Shown: positions 16,354-25,209 of the stretch, piece by piece | How positions within the stretch are numbered: position 1 is the stretch's first letter | Layout: every line of letters begins with the position of its first letter | Assembly (NCBI GenBank): GCA_963851105.1 | Contig: CAWKNP010000002.1 | Location: forward strand, 496,001 to 560,000 | Length of the DNA: 64,000 nucleotides | Direction of reading: 5' to 3' | Source: DATARN01 sp963851105 | GTDB taxonomy: Bacteria; Actinomycetota; Acidimicrobiia; Acidimicrobiales; Palsa-688 | Translations under genes and position numbers: made by a program | Notes under the pieces: generated by a model | The model's input: only the letters and a program-made list of their open reading frames with translations | Told to the model about the DNA's origin: nothing | Databases searched by the model: none

Positions 16354-16638
16354 GGGACCCTCAAGGCGCTTGACGGGTACCCCGCCGGTGTGCGACAACT
16401 GGTGCACCTCGCACGCCTTCCTCGAGCAGGCGTGGAGGCGGGGGGTGGCTCGGAGCGCCCAGTAGACAACGTCGTTTGGTCAATGCCTGCTCGGCTTCGG
16501 CCCAGAGGGCAGGAGCCTCACGACGGACCCAAAGGCGTTCCGAGTCACTCTGCACCAGCGCCTCGGCGCTCCCACTGCGCAAGGCGCGGGCGCCGGCGCC
16601 GGCCGCAAGGCGTCACCAAATTCGCCGTTACTCACGGG

Positions 16639-16644
16639 TAGACT
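16639..16644 (+). promoter_or_regulatory. Candidate -10 TAGACT of the mce operon
   Basis: TAGACT is the same hexamer used by tatB. A start site about 7 bases later would give a leader of roughly 88 bases to the mceG GTG, which does have a ribosome binding site. Confidence 0.35.
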
Positions 16645-16738
16645 CTGGTGTTGCCTAAGCCCTAGGGGGGACAGTGCGGCGAACAATCAGGTGAGTCCCG
16701 CAGCCAGGGGCGCGAGCAGGAACTGGCAGGGAGAACAC

Positions 16739-17563
16739 GTGCCCGAGGGCATCATCTCGCTGCGCGGCATCACCAAATCCTTCGGTTCCCACACCGTGCT
16801 CAAGGACATCAGCTTCGATGTGCCGAAGGGGCACATCACCGCCATTCTCGGTCCCTCCGGTACCGGAAAATCGGTACTGCTGAAGAACATCCTCGGTCTC
16901 TTGCAGCCCGACAAGGGCGAGATCTGGGTCGACGGGGAACAGACCGTCGGCATGGGGGAGAAAGATCTCTACCGGGTGCGGCGCAAGTTCGGCGTCCTGT
17001 TCCAAGACGGCGCCCTGTTCGGATCGATGAACCTGTTCGACAACATCGCCTTCCCGCTGCGGGAGCACACCAAGAAGCACGACAAGGAGATCCGCGACAT
17101 CGTCACCGAGAAGGCGGGGATGGTCGGCCTGCTTGATCACTTGAAAAAGACGCCGGGCGAGGTGTCGGGAGGGATGAAAAAGCGGGCCGGCCTGGCCCGG
17201 GCGCTCGTCATGGACCCCGAGATCGTCCTGTTCGACGAACCCGACTCCGGGCTCGACCCGGTGCGCGTCGCCTACCTCGACGAATTGGTCGTCGACGTCC
17301 AAGCCAAGACCGGCGCCACCTTTTTCATCATCACCCACAACATTGCGTCGGTCATGCGCACTGCTGAGTACATGGGGATCCTGTTCCGCTCCGGCCTGGT
17401 TCGCTTCGCCGCCAAAGACGACATGATCGAAGACCAGAACCCGATCATCCAGCAGTTCCTGGCGGGGCGGGCCCGGGGGCCGATCGGCATGGACGAGATG
17501 GCCAACGACAACGACGGTGACTGGGCGGGCGACGCAGCACGTAGCCGGGCTACAACGGTTTGA
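16739..17563 (+). CDS. mceG: Mce transporter ATPase MceG (Mkl)
   Basis: A 274-residue ABC ATPase that powers Mce lipid import. Walker A is GPSGTGKS, the signature is VSGGMKKRAGLARAL, Walker B is IVLFDEPDSGLDP, and the H-loop is ITHNI. The C-terminal tail (QFLAGRARGPIGMDE) matches the Mkl/MlaF group. The GTG at 16739 is preferred over the in-frame GTG at 16691 because AGGGAG sits 5 bases before it. In mycobacteria mceG is far from the mce operons; here it is the first gene of the operon, so this importer has a dedicated motor. Confidence 0.93.
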   Translation: MPEGIISLRGITKSFGSHTVLKDISFDVPKGHITAILGPSGTGKSVLLKNILGLLQPDKGEIWVDGEQTVGMGEKDLYRVRRKFGVLFQDGALFGSMNLFDNIAFPLREHTKKHDKEIRDIVTEKAGMVGLLDHLKKTPGEVSGGMKKRAGLARALVMDPEIVLFDEPDSGLDPVRVAYLDELVVDVQAKTGATFFIITHNIASVMRTAEYMGILFRSGLVRFAAKDDMIEDQNPIIQQFLAGRARGPIGMDEMANDNDGDWAGDAARSRATTV

Positions 17564-17634
17564 ACCCCGGAACCCCCATTTCCGCGGCGCAATCCACGCC
17601 CCAGGCGCCGGCGACGGCGCCGGACGGCTCCTGA

Positions 17635-18417
17635 ATGGCGTCGACCTTCGCCACCAAGCCCCAGACCTTCATCCGCGAGACGGGCAATATGTTCGCGGTG
17701 GCGCTCGAGGGCCTGCGCGCCACGTTCCGGATCACGGACTGGTGGGGCGAGTTCATCGACCAGTGCTGGTTCATCGCCAAGGTGACGTGCCTGCCGGTCA
17801 TCTTGATCTCGATCCCCTTCGGCATGGTCATCGCCCTCGACATCGGGTCGCTCAACCAGCAGCTCGGCGCCCAGTCGGCGACCGGCGCGGTCATGCTCCT
17901 GGCCATCGTCCGGGAGGCGGCCCCCGTCGCCGCCGCCCTCATGATCGCAGGCGCCGGCGGTTCAGCCATGACCGCCGACATCGGGTCCCGCAAGATCCGC
18001 GATGAGATCGCGGCCATGGAAGTCATGGGGATCAACCCCATCCACCGGCTGGTGACGCCGCGGCTGTGGGCCGCGGCCACCATCAGCGTCCTGCTCGTCT
18101 CGCTAGTCGGCGTGGCCGGACTCGCCGGGGGCTTCTTGTTCAATGTGCAGGTGCAGCACGTGACCGCCGGGGCCTATTTCTCCGGCTTCACCACCCTGGC
18201 CCAGACCGCCGACCTGTGGTCGTCGCTGGCCAAGGCCTTCGTGTTCGGCCTGATCGCGGCGATGGTCGCCTGCTACAAGGGCCTGTACTGCAAAGGCGGC
18301 CCGAAAGGCGTCGGCGACGCCGTCAACCAGGCGGTCGTGGTGGCGTTCATCCTGATCTTCTTCGCCAACTTCGTCATGACCTCGCTGTACTTCGCCCTCG
18401 TACCCCAGAAGATCTAG
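17635..18417 (+). CDS. yrbEA: Mce permease YrbEA (MlaE family)
   Basis: A 260-residue membrane permease of the MlaE/YrbE family, one of two forming the membrane channel of the Mce importer. It has an N-terminal amphipathic region (residues 15-45), then about five hydrophobic segments. The conserved cytosolic loop GSAMTADIGSRKIRDEIAAMEVMGI holds the EExxA-like motif thought to contact the ATPase, and CYKGLYCKGGPKGVG is a family mark near the C-terminus. It lies 71 bases after mceG and 13 bases before yrbEB. Confidence 0.92.
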   Translation: MASTFATKPQTFIRETGNMFAVALEGLRATFRITDWWGEFIDQCWFIAKVTCLPVILISIPFGMVIALDIGSLNQQLGAQSATGAVMLLAIVREAAPVAAALMIAGAGGSAMTADIGSRKIRDEIAAMEVMGINPIHRLVTPRLWAAATISVLLVSLVGVAGLAGGFLFNVQVQHVTAGAYFSGFTTLAQTADLWSSLAKAFVFGLIAAMVACYKGLYCKGGPKGVGDAVNQAVVVAFILIFFANFVMTSLYFALVPQKI

Positions 18418-18430
18418 GTCGCCCGCCGGT

Positions 18431-19255
18431 ATGGAGGTCCTCGACAGTGTGACGGGGTTGTTCGAGGAGGTGGGACGCCAGCTCTCGTTCTACCTCCGGA
18501 TCATCGGCGACATCTTCACCCTCCAGGTGATCCGCCGGCGGTACCTCGGCATCGTCTTCTCCCTCATGAGCGACATCGCCATCGGTGCCGGTGCCCTCAT
18601 CGTCGGCGGCGGGATGATCTTCGTGATCTTCTCGATGTCGTTCTTCACCGGTACCGAGGTCGGCCTTCAGGGCTTCAAGGGGCTGCAGGCGATCGGCGCC
18701 CAGAGCTTCACCGGGCTCATCGGCGCCTTCGCCAACACCCGCGAGATCACCCCGCTGATCGCCGGGGTCGCCTTCGCCGCCCAGGTGGGGGCGGGCTTCA
18801 CCGCCGAGCTCGGGGCCATGCGCATCTCCGACGAGATCGACGCCCTCGAGGTCATGTCGGTGCCCAGCCTCGTCTACCTGGTCTGCACCCGCGTCGTCGC
18901 CGCCGCCTTGTGCGTCATCCCGCTGTACCTCTTGTCGCTGATCGCCAGCTTCTTCGCCACCGAGCTGGTCACGACAAGGTTCTTCGGCCTCTCGCCCGGC
19001 GTCTACCACCACTACTTCCGCCTCTACCTCCCGCCGATCGACATCTTCTACAGCGTGTGCAAGGCGACACTGTTCGCGGTCGTGGTGTCGATGATCCACT
19101 GCTATTACGGCTTCACCGCGGGCGGGGGTCCGGCGGGCGTCGGCGTCGCCGTCGGGCGCGCCATCCGGGCCAGCATCGTGACCGTCGTCATCCTCAACCT
19201 GATCCTGTCGATCCTCTTCTGGGGCGGGACCAACACCGTGAAGATCGCGGGGTAG
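18431..19255 (+). CDS. yrbEB: Mce permease YrbEB (MlaE family)
   Basis: The second MlaE-family permease, 274 residues. It carries the paired motifs ANTREITPLIAGVAFAAQVG and AELGAMRISDEIDALEVM, the latter being the ATPase-contact loop, then CYYGFTAGGGPAGVGVAVGRA, which is the counterpart of the C-terminal mark in YrbEA. The two permeases differ enough to form a heterodimer, as in mycobacterial mce loci. It is followed by mceA after 21 bases. Confidence 0.92.
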   Translation: MEVLDSVTGLFEEVGRQLSFYLRIIGDIFTLQVIRRRYLGIVFSLMSDIAIGAGALIVGGGMIFVIFSMSFFTGTEVGLQGFKGLQAIGAQSFTGLIGAFANTREITPLIAGVAFAAQVGAGFTAELGAMRISDEIDALEVMSVPSLVYLVCTRVVAAALCVIPLYLLSLIASFFATELVTTRFFGLSPGVYHHYFRLYLPPIDIFYSVCKATLFAVVVSMIHCYYGFTAGGGPAGVGVAVGRAIRASIVTVVILNLILSILFWGGTNTVKIAG

Positions 19256-19276
19256 GTACGCGGTGGGGGGCGGACA

Positions 19277-20512
19277 ATGAAAGGCGAGCGAGCAGTCCAC
19301 GTTCTCACTGGGGCCATCGCGCTCATGCTGTTCTGCGCCGCGGTGTACGTCGGCGTGCTGTACACCAACGGCGACCGCTTCAAGTCGCTGCGGAGTCTCT
19401 CCGCCAGCTTCGACGCCGCCGGGCAGAACTTGCAGGCAAAGTCGGACGTCAAGATCCACGGCGTCACCATCGGCGCCGTCAAGTCGGTGAAGCTGGTCAA
19501 CGGGCGGGCGCTGGTCAAGATGGTCATCGAGCGCAGCCAGCAGGTCCCGAGAGATTCCACCGCCCGCATCAAGCCCAAGACGCTGTTCGGCGAGAAGTTC
19601 GTGGATATCGTCCCCGATCCCGCCAAGCCTGCCGTCGAGGTAACCGGACCCTTTTTCCACGATGGGGAAACCATCACCAAGACCGACCCCACCCGGGGCA
19701 CCGAGCTCGAAGATGTGCTGGCGGCCGCCTATCCCATCCTGGCCAAGATCAAGCCCGAGGATCTGACGACGGTGCTCGACACCCTGGCCCAAGCCGGCCA
19801 GGGCGAGGGCCCGGCGATCAACCGGCAGCTGGGCAACTTCCAACAACTGGCCGATCTCGCCGCCGCCCACGACCTCGACACCCAGCAGCTGCTCTCGGAC
19901 TTCTCGGTGCTCAGCGGTTCCATCGCCAACGACTCGCCCAACTTGGTGGCGCTGGCCCAGTCGCTCAACGTCGTCCTGCCCCAGATCAACTCCCGCGGCG
20001 ACGAGATCACCACCATCCTCGGCAACTTGTCGCGCGTGTCCAACGACGCCGCCAACCTCCTCGACGCCAACCGTGTAGCCCAGGACAAGCTGATCCTCGA
20101 GGGCGGACAGGTCCTCGCCACCCTCGTGCCCCGACTGAGCGAGGTCGACCCCACGATCGTCGGGATCCGCCAGTTCGTGCAGATGCTGACCGAGATCGGC
20201 CACGTGCCCTATGGACCGGGCACGGTGCTCGGCGCCATCAAGCTCGTCCTCGGGGGCGGCTGCCTGTTCGGCCAGGTGACGCCGTGCACGCCGGCCGGCC
20301 AGCCCACCGCCAAAGCGGCGGTCACGCCGGGCGTCGCCGCCTCGGGCGTCGTGCCGGCCTCCTCGGGTGCCACCGCCAAGGGGGCCGCCAGCAACCCCCT
20401 CAATGGGCTTTCGCAGCTCGTACCGAAGGTCACCCAGGCGGTTCCCCAGGTCGTGCCCCAGGTCATCAAGGGCGTCAACAACCTCCTGAATCTCATCGGG
20501 GCCAAGAAGTGA
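19277..20512 (+). CDS. mceA: Mce-family substrate-binding protein MceA
   Basis: A 411-residue Mce protein: N-terminal membrane anchor (residues 8-30), an MCE beta-barrel domain (about 38-115, with GVTIGAVKSVKL and PKTLFGEKFVDIVP), and a long helical region (about 140-330) that would build the tube spanning the periplasm-like space. Six Mce proteins are expected to form a hexameric lipid conduit. The C-terminal tail after residue 340 is Ala/Pro/Val-rich with VPQVVPQV repeats. Its TGA overlaps the GTG of mceB (GTGA). Substrate (sterol, fatty acid or other lipid) cannot be told from sequence. Confidence 0.88.
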   Translation: MKGERAVHVLTGAIALMLFCAAVYVGVLYTNGDRFKSLRSLSASFDAAGQNLQAKSDVKIHGVTIGAVKSVKLVNGRALVKMVIERSQQVPRDSTARIKPKTLFGEKFVDIVPDPAKPAVEVTGPFFHDGETITKTDPTRGTELEDVLAAAYPILAKIKPEDLTTVLDTLAQAGQGEGPAINRQLGNFQQLADLAAAHDLDTQQLLSDFSVLSGSIANDSPNLVALAQSLNVVLPQINSRGDEITTILGNLSRVSNDAANLLDANRVAQDKLILEGGQVLATLVPRLSEVDPTIVGIRQFVQMLTEIGHVPYGPGTVLGAIKLVLGGGCLFGQVTPCTPAGQPTAKAAVTPGVAASGVVPASSGATAKGAASNPLNGLSQLVPKVTQAVPQVVPQVIKGVNNLLNLIGAKK

Positions 20513-21762
20513 GCCGCTTCACCGGCGCCAAGCTTCTGGTCTTCGTGGCGGTATGCGTGGGATTCACGGTCTACCTGGCCTTCACCATCGGCAACATCCG
20601 TCCCAGCCACCTCTGGTTGTTCCACAAGGACTACAGCCTCAGCGCCAGCTTCGACGATGTCACCGGCCTCAACACGGGCGACTCGGTCAAAGTCGCGGGT
20701 GTCATCGTGGGCAAGGTCACGGGCATCGCGGTGGTCAACGGCCCCAACGACGGCTCCCATCGCGCCCAGGTGAGCTTTGCCGTGCACAAAACGGTCCGCC
20801 TGCCCAAGAACACTGAGGCGTCCATCCGCTGGCGCAACCTCCTGGGGCAGCGCTACGTGTACCTGAACCCCCCCGACGCCGCCCACGCCGATGCCACCGT
20901 GCTGCGCCCCGGCGATCGCATCACGACCACCATCTCCGTTGTCGACATCGGCGAGCTGTTCAACCGCCTGGGGCCGATCATCAATGTCCTCGATCCCGGC
21001 CAGGTCAACCAGTTCATCGAGGCCGTTTCCGGTGCCCTGTCGGGCAACGAGCAGAACCTGTCACAGGCTCTTGACAATCTGGCCAACGTCACGGCGAGCC
21101 TGGCGACCCACGACGACGCCATCGGGCGCCTGGTGGGCAACGTCAACACGGTGGCAGCCACCGTTTCCAGCCGGGACCAGCAGATCAAGACCGTCCTCGA
21201 CAACCTGGTCGCCATATCGACCACCTTCAGTGCCAACACCACCATCGTCGACGACGCGGTGACCAACCTGGGCACCGTCTCGGTCAACCTCGACCGCCTG
21301 CTGTCCGCCAACCGGGACCAGATCGCCCACATCCTGGCCAACGTCAACACGGTGCTCAATGTCGTCGTGGGGCGGCTGCCGCAGATCAACGACACCCTCA
21401 ACCACTTCCCCAACTCGTCGCGGAGCCTGCTCGCCCTCGGCAACGTCGGGCAGTTCCTGGCCTTGACGGCCCCCTGCCTGTCGGTGCAGCTCCTCCCCGG
21501 AGTCGACGCCGCCATCCCCTGCAACACGCCACTCAACAACCCGCTCACACCCGCCGCTGCCGCCGCTCCCGCCGCTGCCGCCGCCCCGTCGGCCCCCGCC
21601 GCCGCCCCGGCTGGTGCCGCCGCCACGGCTGGTGCCGCCACCCGCCCTGTCACCGGCGCCCCCGCCGCCTCGACCGCGGCGCCCACCGCCGCAGTCACCA
21701 CCGGCCTCAGCGACTTCCTGACGGCCATAGGCAACGCCGGCGCGGCGCCGGCGGGGAGCTGA
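20509..21762 (+). CDS. mceB: Mce-family protein MceB
   Basis: A 417-residue Mce protein. The anchor (residues 6-24) is followed by an MCE domain beginning SLSASFDDVTGLNTGDSVKV and containing NLLGQRYVYLNPP, then a long coiled helical part up to about residue 310, and an extreme Ala/Pro tail (residues about 345-400, nearly all Ala, Pro, Thr). The GTG at 20509 overlaps the mceA stop. An open frame continues far upstream of this GTG but is only a shadow over yrbEB and mceA. The tail may reach through the cell wall. Confidence 0.88.
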   Translation: MSRFTGAKLLVFVAVCVGFTVYLAFTIGNIRPSHLWLFHKDYSLSASFDDVTGLNTGDSVKVAGVIVGKVTGIAVVNGPNDGSHRAQVSFAVHKTVRLPKNTEASIRWRNLLGQRYVYLNPPDAAHADATVLRPGDRITTTISVVDIGELFNRLGPIINVLDPGQVNQFIEAVSGALSGNEQNLSQALDNLANVTASLATHDDAIGRLVGNVNTVAATVSSRDQQIKTVLDNLVAISTTFSANTTIVDDAVTNLGTVSVNLDRLLSANRDQIAHILANVNTVLNVVVGRLPQINDTLNHFPNSSRSLLALGNVGQFLALTAPCLSVQLLPGVDAAIPCNTPLNNPLTPAAAAAPAAAAAPSAPAAAPAGAAATAGAATRPVTGAPAASTAAPTAAVTTGLSDFLTAIGNAGAAPAGS

Positions 21763-21764
21763 CG

Positions 21765-22922
21765 ATGGCGGTCAAGTCCTTCCGGGACCGCAACCCGTTT
21801 GTGGTCGGCATCGCCTCGGTACTGGCCATCGTGCTGCTCGTCTCGGGCGCCCTCTACCTCGGCGTCTCTCACTTCTTCGACAAGGGCTACCCGGTCAGCG
21901 CCTACTTCGTCGACTCCGGCGGCATCCAGGGCAACGACAACGTGCTCGTCGCCGGCGTCCGGGTCGGCCGCGTCACCAAGGTCGAGGCCGTCCACCAGGC
22001 GGCGCCGTGCGCCCGCAGCGCCCCTGACCCCAACTTCATCGGCACCCAGGGAGCCGAAGCGGGGTGCGTCAGAGTGAGCTTCATCGTCCACCACGGCGTC
22101 CATCTCGGTCAGAGCACCCAGGCGCACATCATCCTCGAGACGCTCCTCGGGGCCCGGGCGCTGCGACTCACCGGCGGCGCCACCGCCCCCTACCTGGACT
22201 CGGTCCCAGCCGCCAAGCGGACCATTCCGATCGACCGGACCGAGGTCCCGTTCGACATTTTCAGCCTGTTCAGCAAGGCCACGACGACTATTCAGGCGAC
22301 CGACACCGCCCGGCTGAACCTGCTCATCAGGCAGCTGGCCGACGTCACGCAGGGCAAGCGGGAGCAGATCACCACCCTGCTCACCTCGGTGACCCAGATC
22401 GCCGACACCCTCAACGCACGCGACGCCCAGGTCCGGGAGCTGCTCGACCGCGCGGCCACCTTGTCGCAGCAACTCTCGGCCAAGGATCAGGTTCTCGTCA
22501 GCCTCATCGACCAGAGCCAGGGCATCCTGCTCAACCTGCAGCAGCGCCGCAACGACATCGCCGTCGGCCTGACGGCGGCCAACAGCGCCGTCGCCCAGCT
22601 CGACCGGCTGATCGCGACCAACAAGGCGACCCTCGACGCCATCTTGACCCAGCTGCACCCGGTCCTCGGCACGGTTGCGGCCCAGGAGACCAATATCAAC
22701 AACATCCTGGCCGCCCTCGGTCCGGGCGTGAACTCCATGGCCTTGGCGACCGCTCACGGCCCCTGGCAAGACGTCTACATCAAGACCATCGGCTTCGACG
22801 TGCTCGGCTGCGTCGCCGCCCTGAAGGGCCACCCGGACGGCACGCCGCTCGACGCCCTGTGCACCGCCCTCATCAAAACGCTGGGAGCCCTCCACCTGCC
22901 GCTGGCGGTGACGGGCAAATGA
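21765..22922 (+). CDS. mceC: Mce-family protein MceC
   Basis: A 385-residue Mce protein with an anchor at residues 13-35, the MCE domain (VSAYFVDSGGIQGNDNVLVAG at its start, ETLLGARALRLTGG at its end) and a helical region to about residue 330. Two Cys pairs flank an insertion (APCARSAPDPN, EAGCVRV) in the MCE domain and could form a disulfide outside the membrane. It starts 2 bases after mceB and its TGA overlaps the ATG of mceD (ATGA). Confidence 0.87.
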   Translation: MAVKSFRDRNPFVVGIASVLAIVLLVSGALYLGVSHFFDKGYPVSAYFVDSGGIQGNDNVLVAGVRVGRVTKVEAVHQAAPCARSAPDPNFIGTQGAEAGCVRVSFIVHHGVHLGQSTQAHIILETLLGARALRLTGGATAPYLDSVPAAKRTIPIDRTEVPFDIFSLFSKATTTIQATDTARLNLLIRQLADVTQGKREQITTLLTSVTQIADTLNARDAQVRELLDRAATLSQQLSAKDQVLVSLIDQSQGILLNLQQRRNDIAVGLTAANSAVAQLDRLIATNKATLDAILTQLHPVLGTVAAQETNINNILAALGPGVNSMALATAHGPWQDVYIKTIGFDVLGCVAALKGHPDGTPLDALCTALIKTLGALHLPLAVTGK

Positions 22923-24259
22923 CCGGGGAAAAGGGAGGTGTCCGTTCCCGGACCGCCGCCGCGACGATCCTGGCCACCCTGCTGCTGTCCATGCTGCTGG
23001 CGAGCTGCAGCTTCGGCGCGGTCGCCAGCATCCACCTGACCGCCATCTTCAAGAGCACCGTCTCGCTGTATCCCCGCTCCGAGGTCAAGGTGCTCGGCAT
23101 GCGGGTCGGGACCGTCGACTCCATCAAGGTCATGGACGACAACCGCGTCGAAGTGTCGTTCACCGTCCATAACAACGTCCCGCTGCCGAAGTCGGTGTCG
23201 GCGGTCATCGTGCCCCAGTCCCTGCTCGGCGCCCGCTTTGTGCAGCTCTATCCGGCGTGGGTCGAGGGACAGCCCAGGCTGGACCCGACCTCACCGAATG
23301 ACCGGGTCATCCCCGCCCAACGCACATCGGTTCCCGCCGAGCCCGACGAGGCCCTAGCAGCAGTCAACAACCTTTTGAAATCTCTCGATCCTGCCGCCAC
23401 CGGCCGCCTGGTCACCAATCTCAACAACGACCTGACCGGTAACGGGCAGAACGTCAACGACACCGTGCGCAGCCTGGCCGGTCTGGCCAACACCCTGGCC
23501 GACAAGGACCAGCAGCTGGTCACCCTCATCGACAACCTCCAGCAGTTCACGAGCGTGCTCGACACCCGGGAATCCCAGCTCGGCCGGGTGATGGACCTCT
23601 TCGCCCAGACGACGTCGCTGCTGGCCCAGGAGAGGGGAACCATTTCGAGCCTGGTCACCGGCCTGGCCAACGTGTCGACCAATGCCCTCGATCTGATCAC
23701 CCGCCACGCCGCCCCCTTGCAGGAGGACATCAAGTCGCTTTCCGATCTGGTGCAGACCCTCGACGGCAACCTGAACAACGTCTCCATCCTGCTGTCGTCG
23801 CTGCCGCAGCTGGTCGCAGGGCCCAACCTGGACAGCAAGGCCGGTTTCATCGCCGCCTACAACCCCACGTACCACCGCATCGACCTGCGCGACGGCCTGG
23901 GGGCCACGGTCAACGGCCTGCTTCAGGCGTTGGGCCTGCCGCTTTGCCTGTCCATCCCGCTGCTCGGCACGACACCACAATGCGCCCCCGGGAGCATTTT
24001 GTTGCCCCTAGGACTGTCGGGTACGGCGCCGGCAGCGACCACGTCGCCGACCGGCGGCAAAGCGCTTGGTGGCGCCGCCGGCGGGCCGCCCGTCAGCCCC
24101 CTGGCCTCGGTACTCAACCTCCTCGGCAACGGCGGATCGGCCGCCCCTCAGATCGCGGCCTACGGCCGGACCGCGCCGCCCCCGGCTGCGGCACCCCAGC
24201 GCGGGCTTGTGGCTGCGGCGGCCCGCCTCGCCCGCAGCGCCTTGGGAGAGCTGTGGTGA
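22919..24259 (+). CDS. mceD: Mce-family lipoprotein MceD
   Basis: A 446-residue Mce protein whose N-terminus is a lipoprotein signal: a basic start, a hydrophobic stretch and the lipobox LLASC at about residues 31-35. The MCE domain follows (AIFKSTVSLYPRSEVKVLGM, PQSLLGARFVQLYP), then a long helical part and a Pro/Gly-rich tail. In mycobacterial operons only the fifth Mce protein is normally a lipoprotein, so a lipobox on the fourth is worth noting. The ATG at 22919 overlaps the mceC stop. Confidence 0.86.
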   Translation: MTGEKGGVRSRTAAATILATLLLSMLLASCSFGAVASIHLTAIFKSTVSLYPRSEVKVLGMRVGTVDSIKVMDDNRVEVSFTVHNNVPLPKSVSAVIVPQSLLGARFVQLYPAWVEGQPRLDPTSPNDRVIPAQRTSVPAEPDEALAAVNNLLKSLDPAATGRLVTNLNNDLTGNGQNVNDTVRSLAGLANTLADKDQQLVTLIDNLQQFTSVLDTRESQLGRVMDLFAQTTSLLAQERGTISSLVTGLANVSTNALDLITRHAAPLQEDIKSLSDLVQTLDGNLNNVSILLSSLPQLVAGPNLDSKAGFIAAYNPTYHRIDLRDGLGATVNGLLQALGLPLCLSIPLLGTTPQCAPGSILLPLGLSGTAPAATTSPTGGKALGGAAGGPPVSPLASVLNLLGNGGSAAPQIAAYGRTAPPPAAAPQRGLVAAAARLARSALGELW

Positions 24260-25209
24260 CGCGGCACCGGCGGGCGGCCGTGGGGATCGTCACGCTGCTG
24301 GCAACGGTGCTCGCCTCGACGCTGCTTTCGGCGTGCAGCGGGGGCAGTTACACCGTGATCGCCTACTTCGGCGATTCCGGCGACCTGCAGAGCCGGGGCG
24401 CGGTCCAGGTCGCCGATCTCCGGGTGGGCACGGTGAGCAAGATCACCTTGACCAAGGACTTCCAGTCCCGGGTGGTCATGCACATCAACGCCGGCATAAA
24501 GATCCCCCAGAATTCCGAGGCGGTGCTGCGGACCACGTCGTTGCTCGGCGAGAAGTTCGTCGAGCTCCATCCGCTCGCAGACCCCACCGGGGGCCCGTAC
24601 CTGACCAATGGGGCCACTGTCGCGCACAGCGTGGAGCGGCCCGAGCTCGAGGTAGTGGCAGAGACGGCGGTCAAGCTGCTCGGCGCCATCACCGCCACCG
24701 ACGTCCAGACGATCGTGGCCACCGGCGCTCAGGGATTCGGGGGGCGAGGGCCGCAGCTGGCCGCGCTCATCGGCGATCTCAACCAGGTGTCGGGCACCCT
24801 GGCCACCCGGACCAAGGAAATCGGCAGCGTCATCGACAACCTGGACCGCGCCACCCAGACCCTGGCCGCGGGCGCCCCCGCCATCTCCGACCTCCTGACC
24901 CAACTGGCGACCACGACGACGCTTCTGGCCAAGGACCGTGAGCAGGCCGTGACGGCGTTGGCGTCGCTGACCCACCTGGCCGAAGCCGCCGACTACAGCC
25001 TCACCAAGTACCAGGCGGGCATCGACCGCGAGATCAAGCAGGTCGACGCGGTGACCGCGACGCTCGTCAACTCGCTGGGCTCGGTCCAGGTGCTGCTCGA
25101 CTGGCTGCAGAAGTTCGCGGTGGACTTCCCCAAGGGCATTTTCGGCAACTACGGCGGCATCTACCTGCGGATCGTGCCGTTCCTGCTCGACCCGAGGTCG
25201 CCGAAGTGA
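24256..25209 (+). CDS. mceE: Mce-family lipoprotein MceE
   Basis: A 317-residue Mce protein with a clear lipoprotein signal ending in LLSACSGG, then the MCE domain (VIAYFGDSGDLQSRGAVQVA, TTSLLGEKFVELHP) and a helical region with the pattern LATRTKEIGSVIDNLDRATQTL. It is the shortest Mce protein of the operon and lacks the low-complexity tail. MceE lipoproteins (LprK type) anchor the tube by lipid. The GTG start overlaps the mceD stop, and its own stop overlaps mceF (GTGA). Confidence 0.88.
   Translation: MTRHRRAAVGIVTLLATVLASTLLSACSGGSYTVIAYFGDSGDLQSRGAVQVADLRVGTVSKITLTKDFQSRVVMHINAGIKIPQNSEAVLRTTSLLGEKFVELHPLADPTGGPYLTNGATVAHSVERPELEVVAETAVKLLGAITATDVQTIVATGAQGFGGRGPQLAALIGDLNQVSGTLATRTKEIGSVIDNLDRATQTLAAGAPAISDLLTQLATTTTLLAKDREQAVTALASLTHLAEAADYSLTKYQAGIDREIKQVDAVTATLVNSLGSVQVLLDWLQKFAVDFPKGIFGNYGGIYLRIVPFLLDPRSPK

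Noticed and set aside
16361..16686. Short open frames of 60-102 codons in the gap before the mce operon
   Set aside because: No ribosome site, no leaderless-type box at their starts and no family; they look like chance high-GC frames.
18910..20508. Upstream part of the long plus frame that ends as mceB
   Set aside because: It runs out of frame through yrbEB and mceA; the real start is GTG 20509, overlapping the mceA stop.
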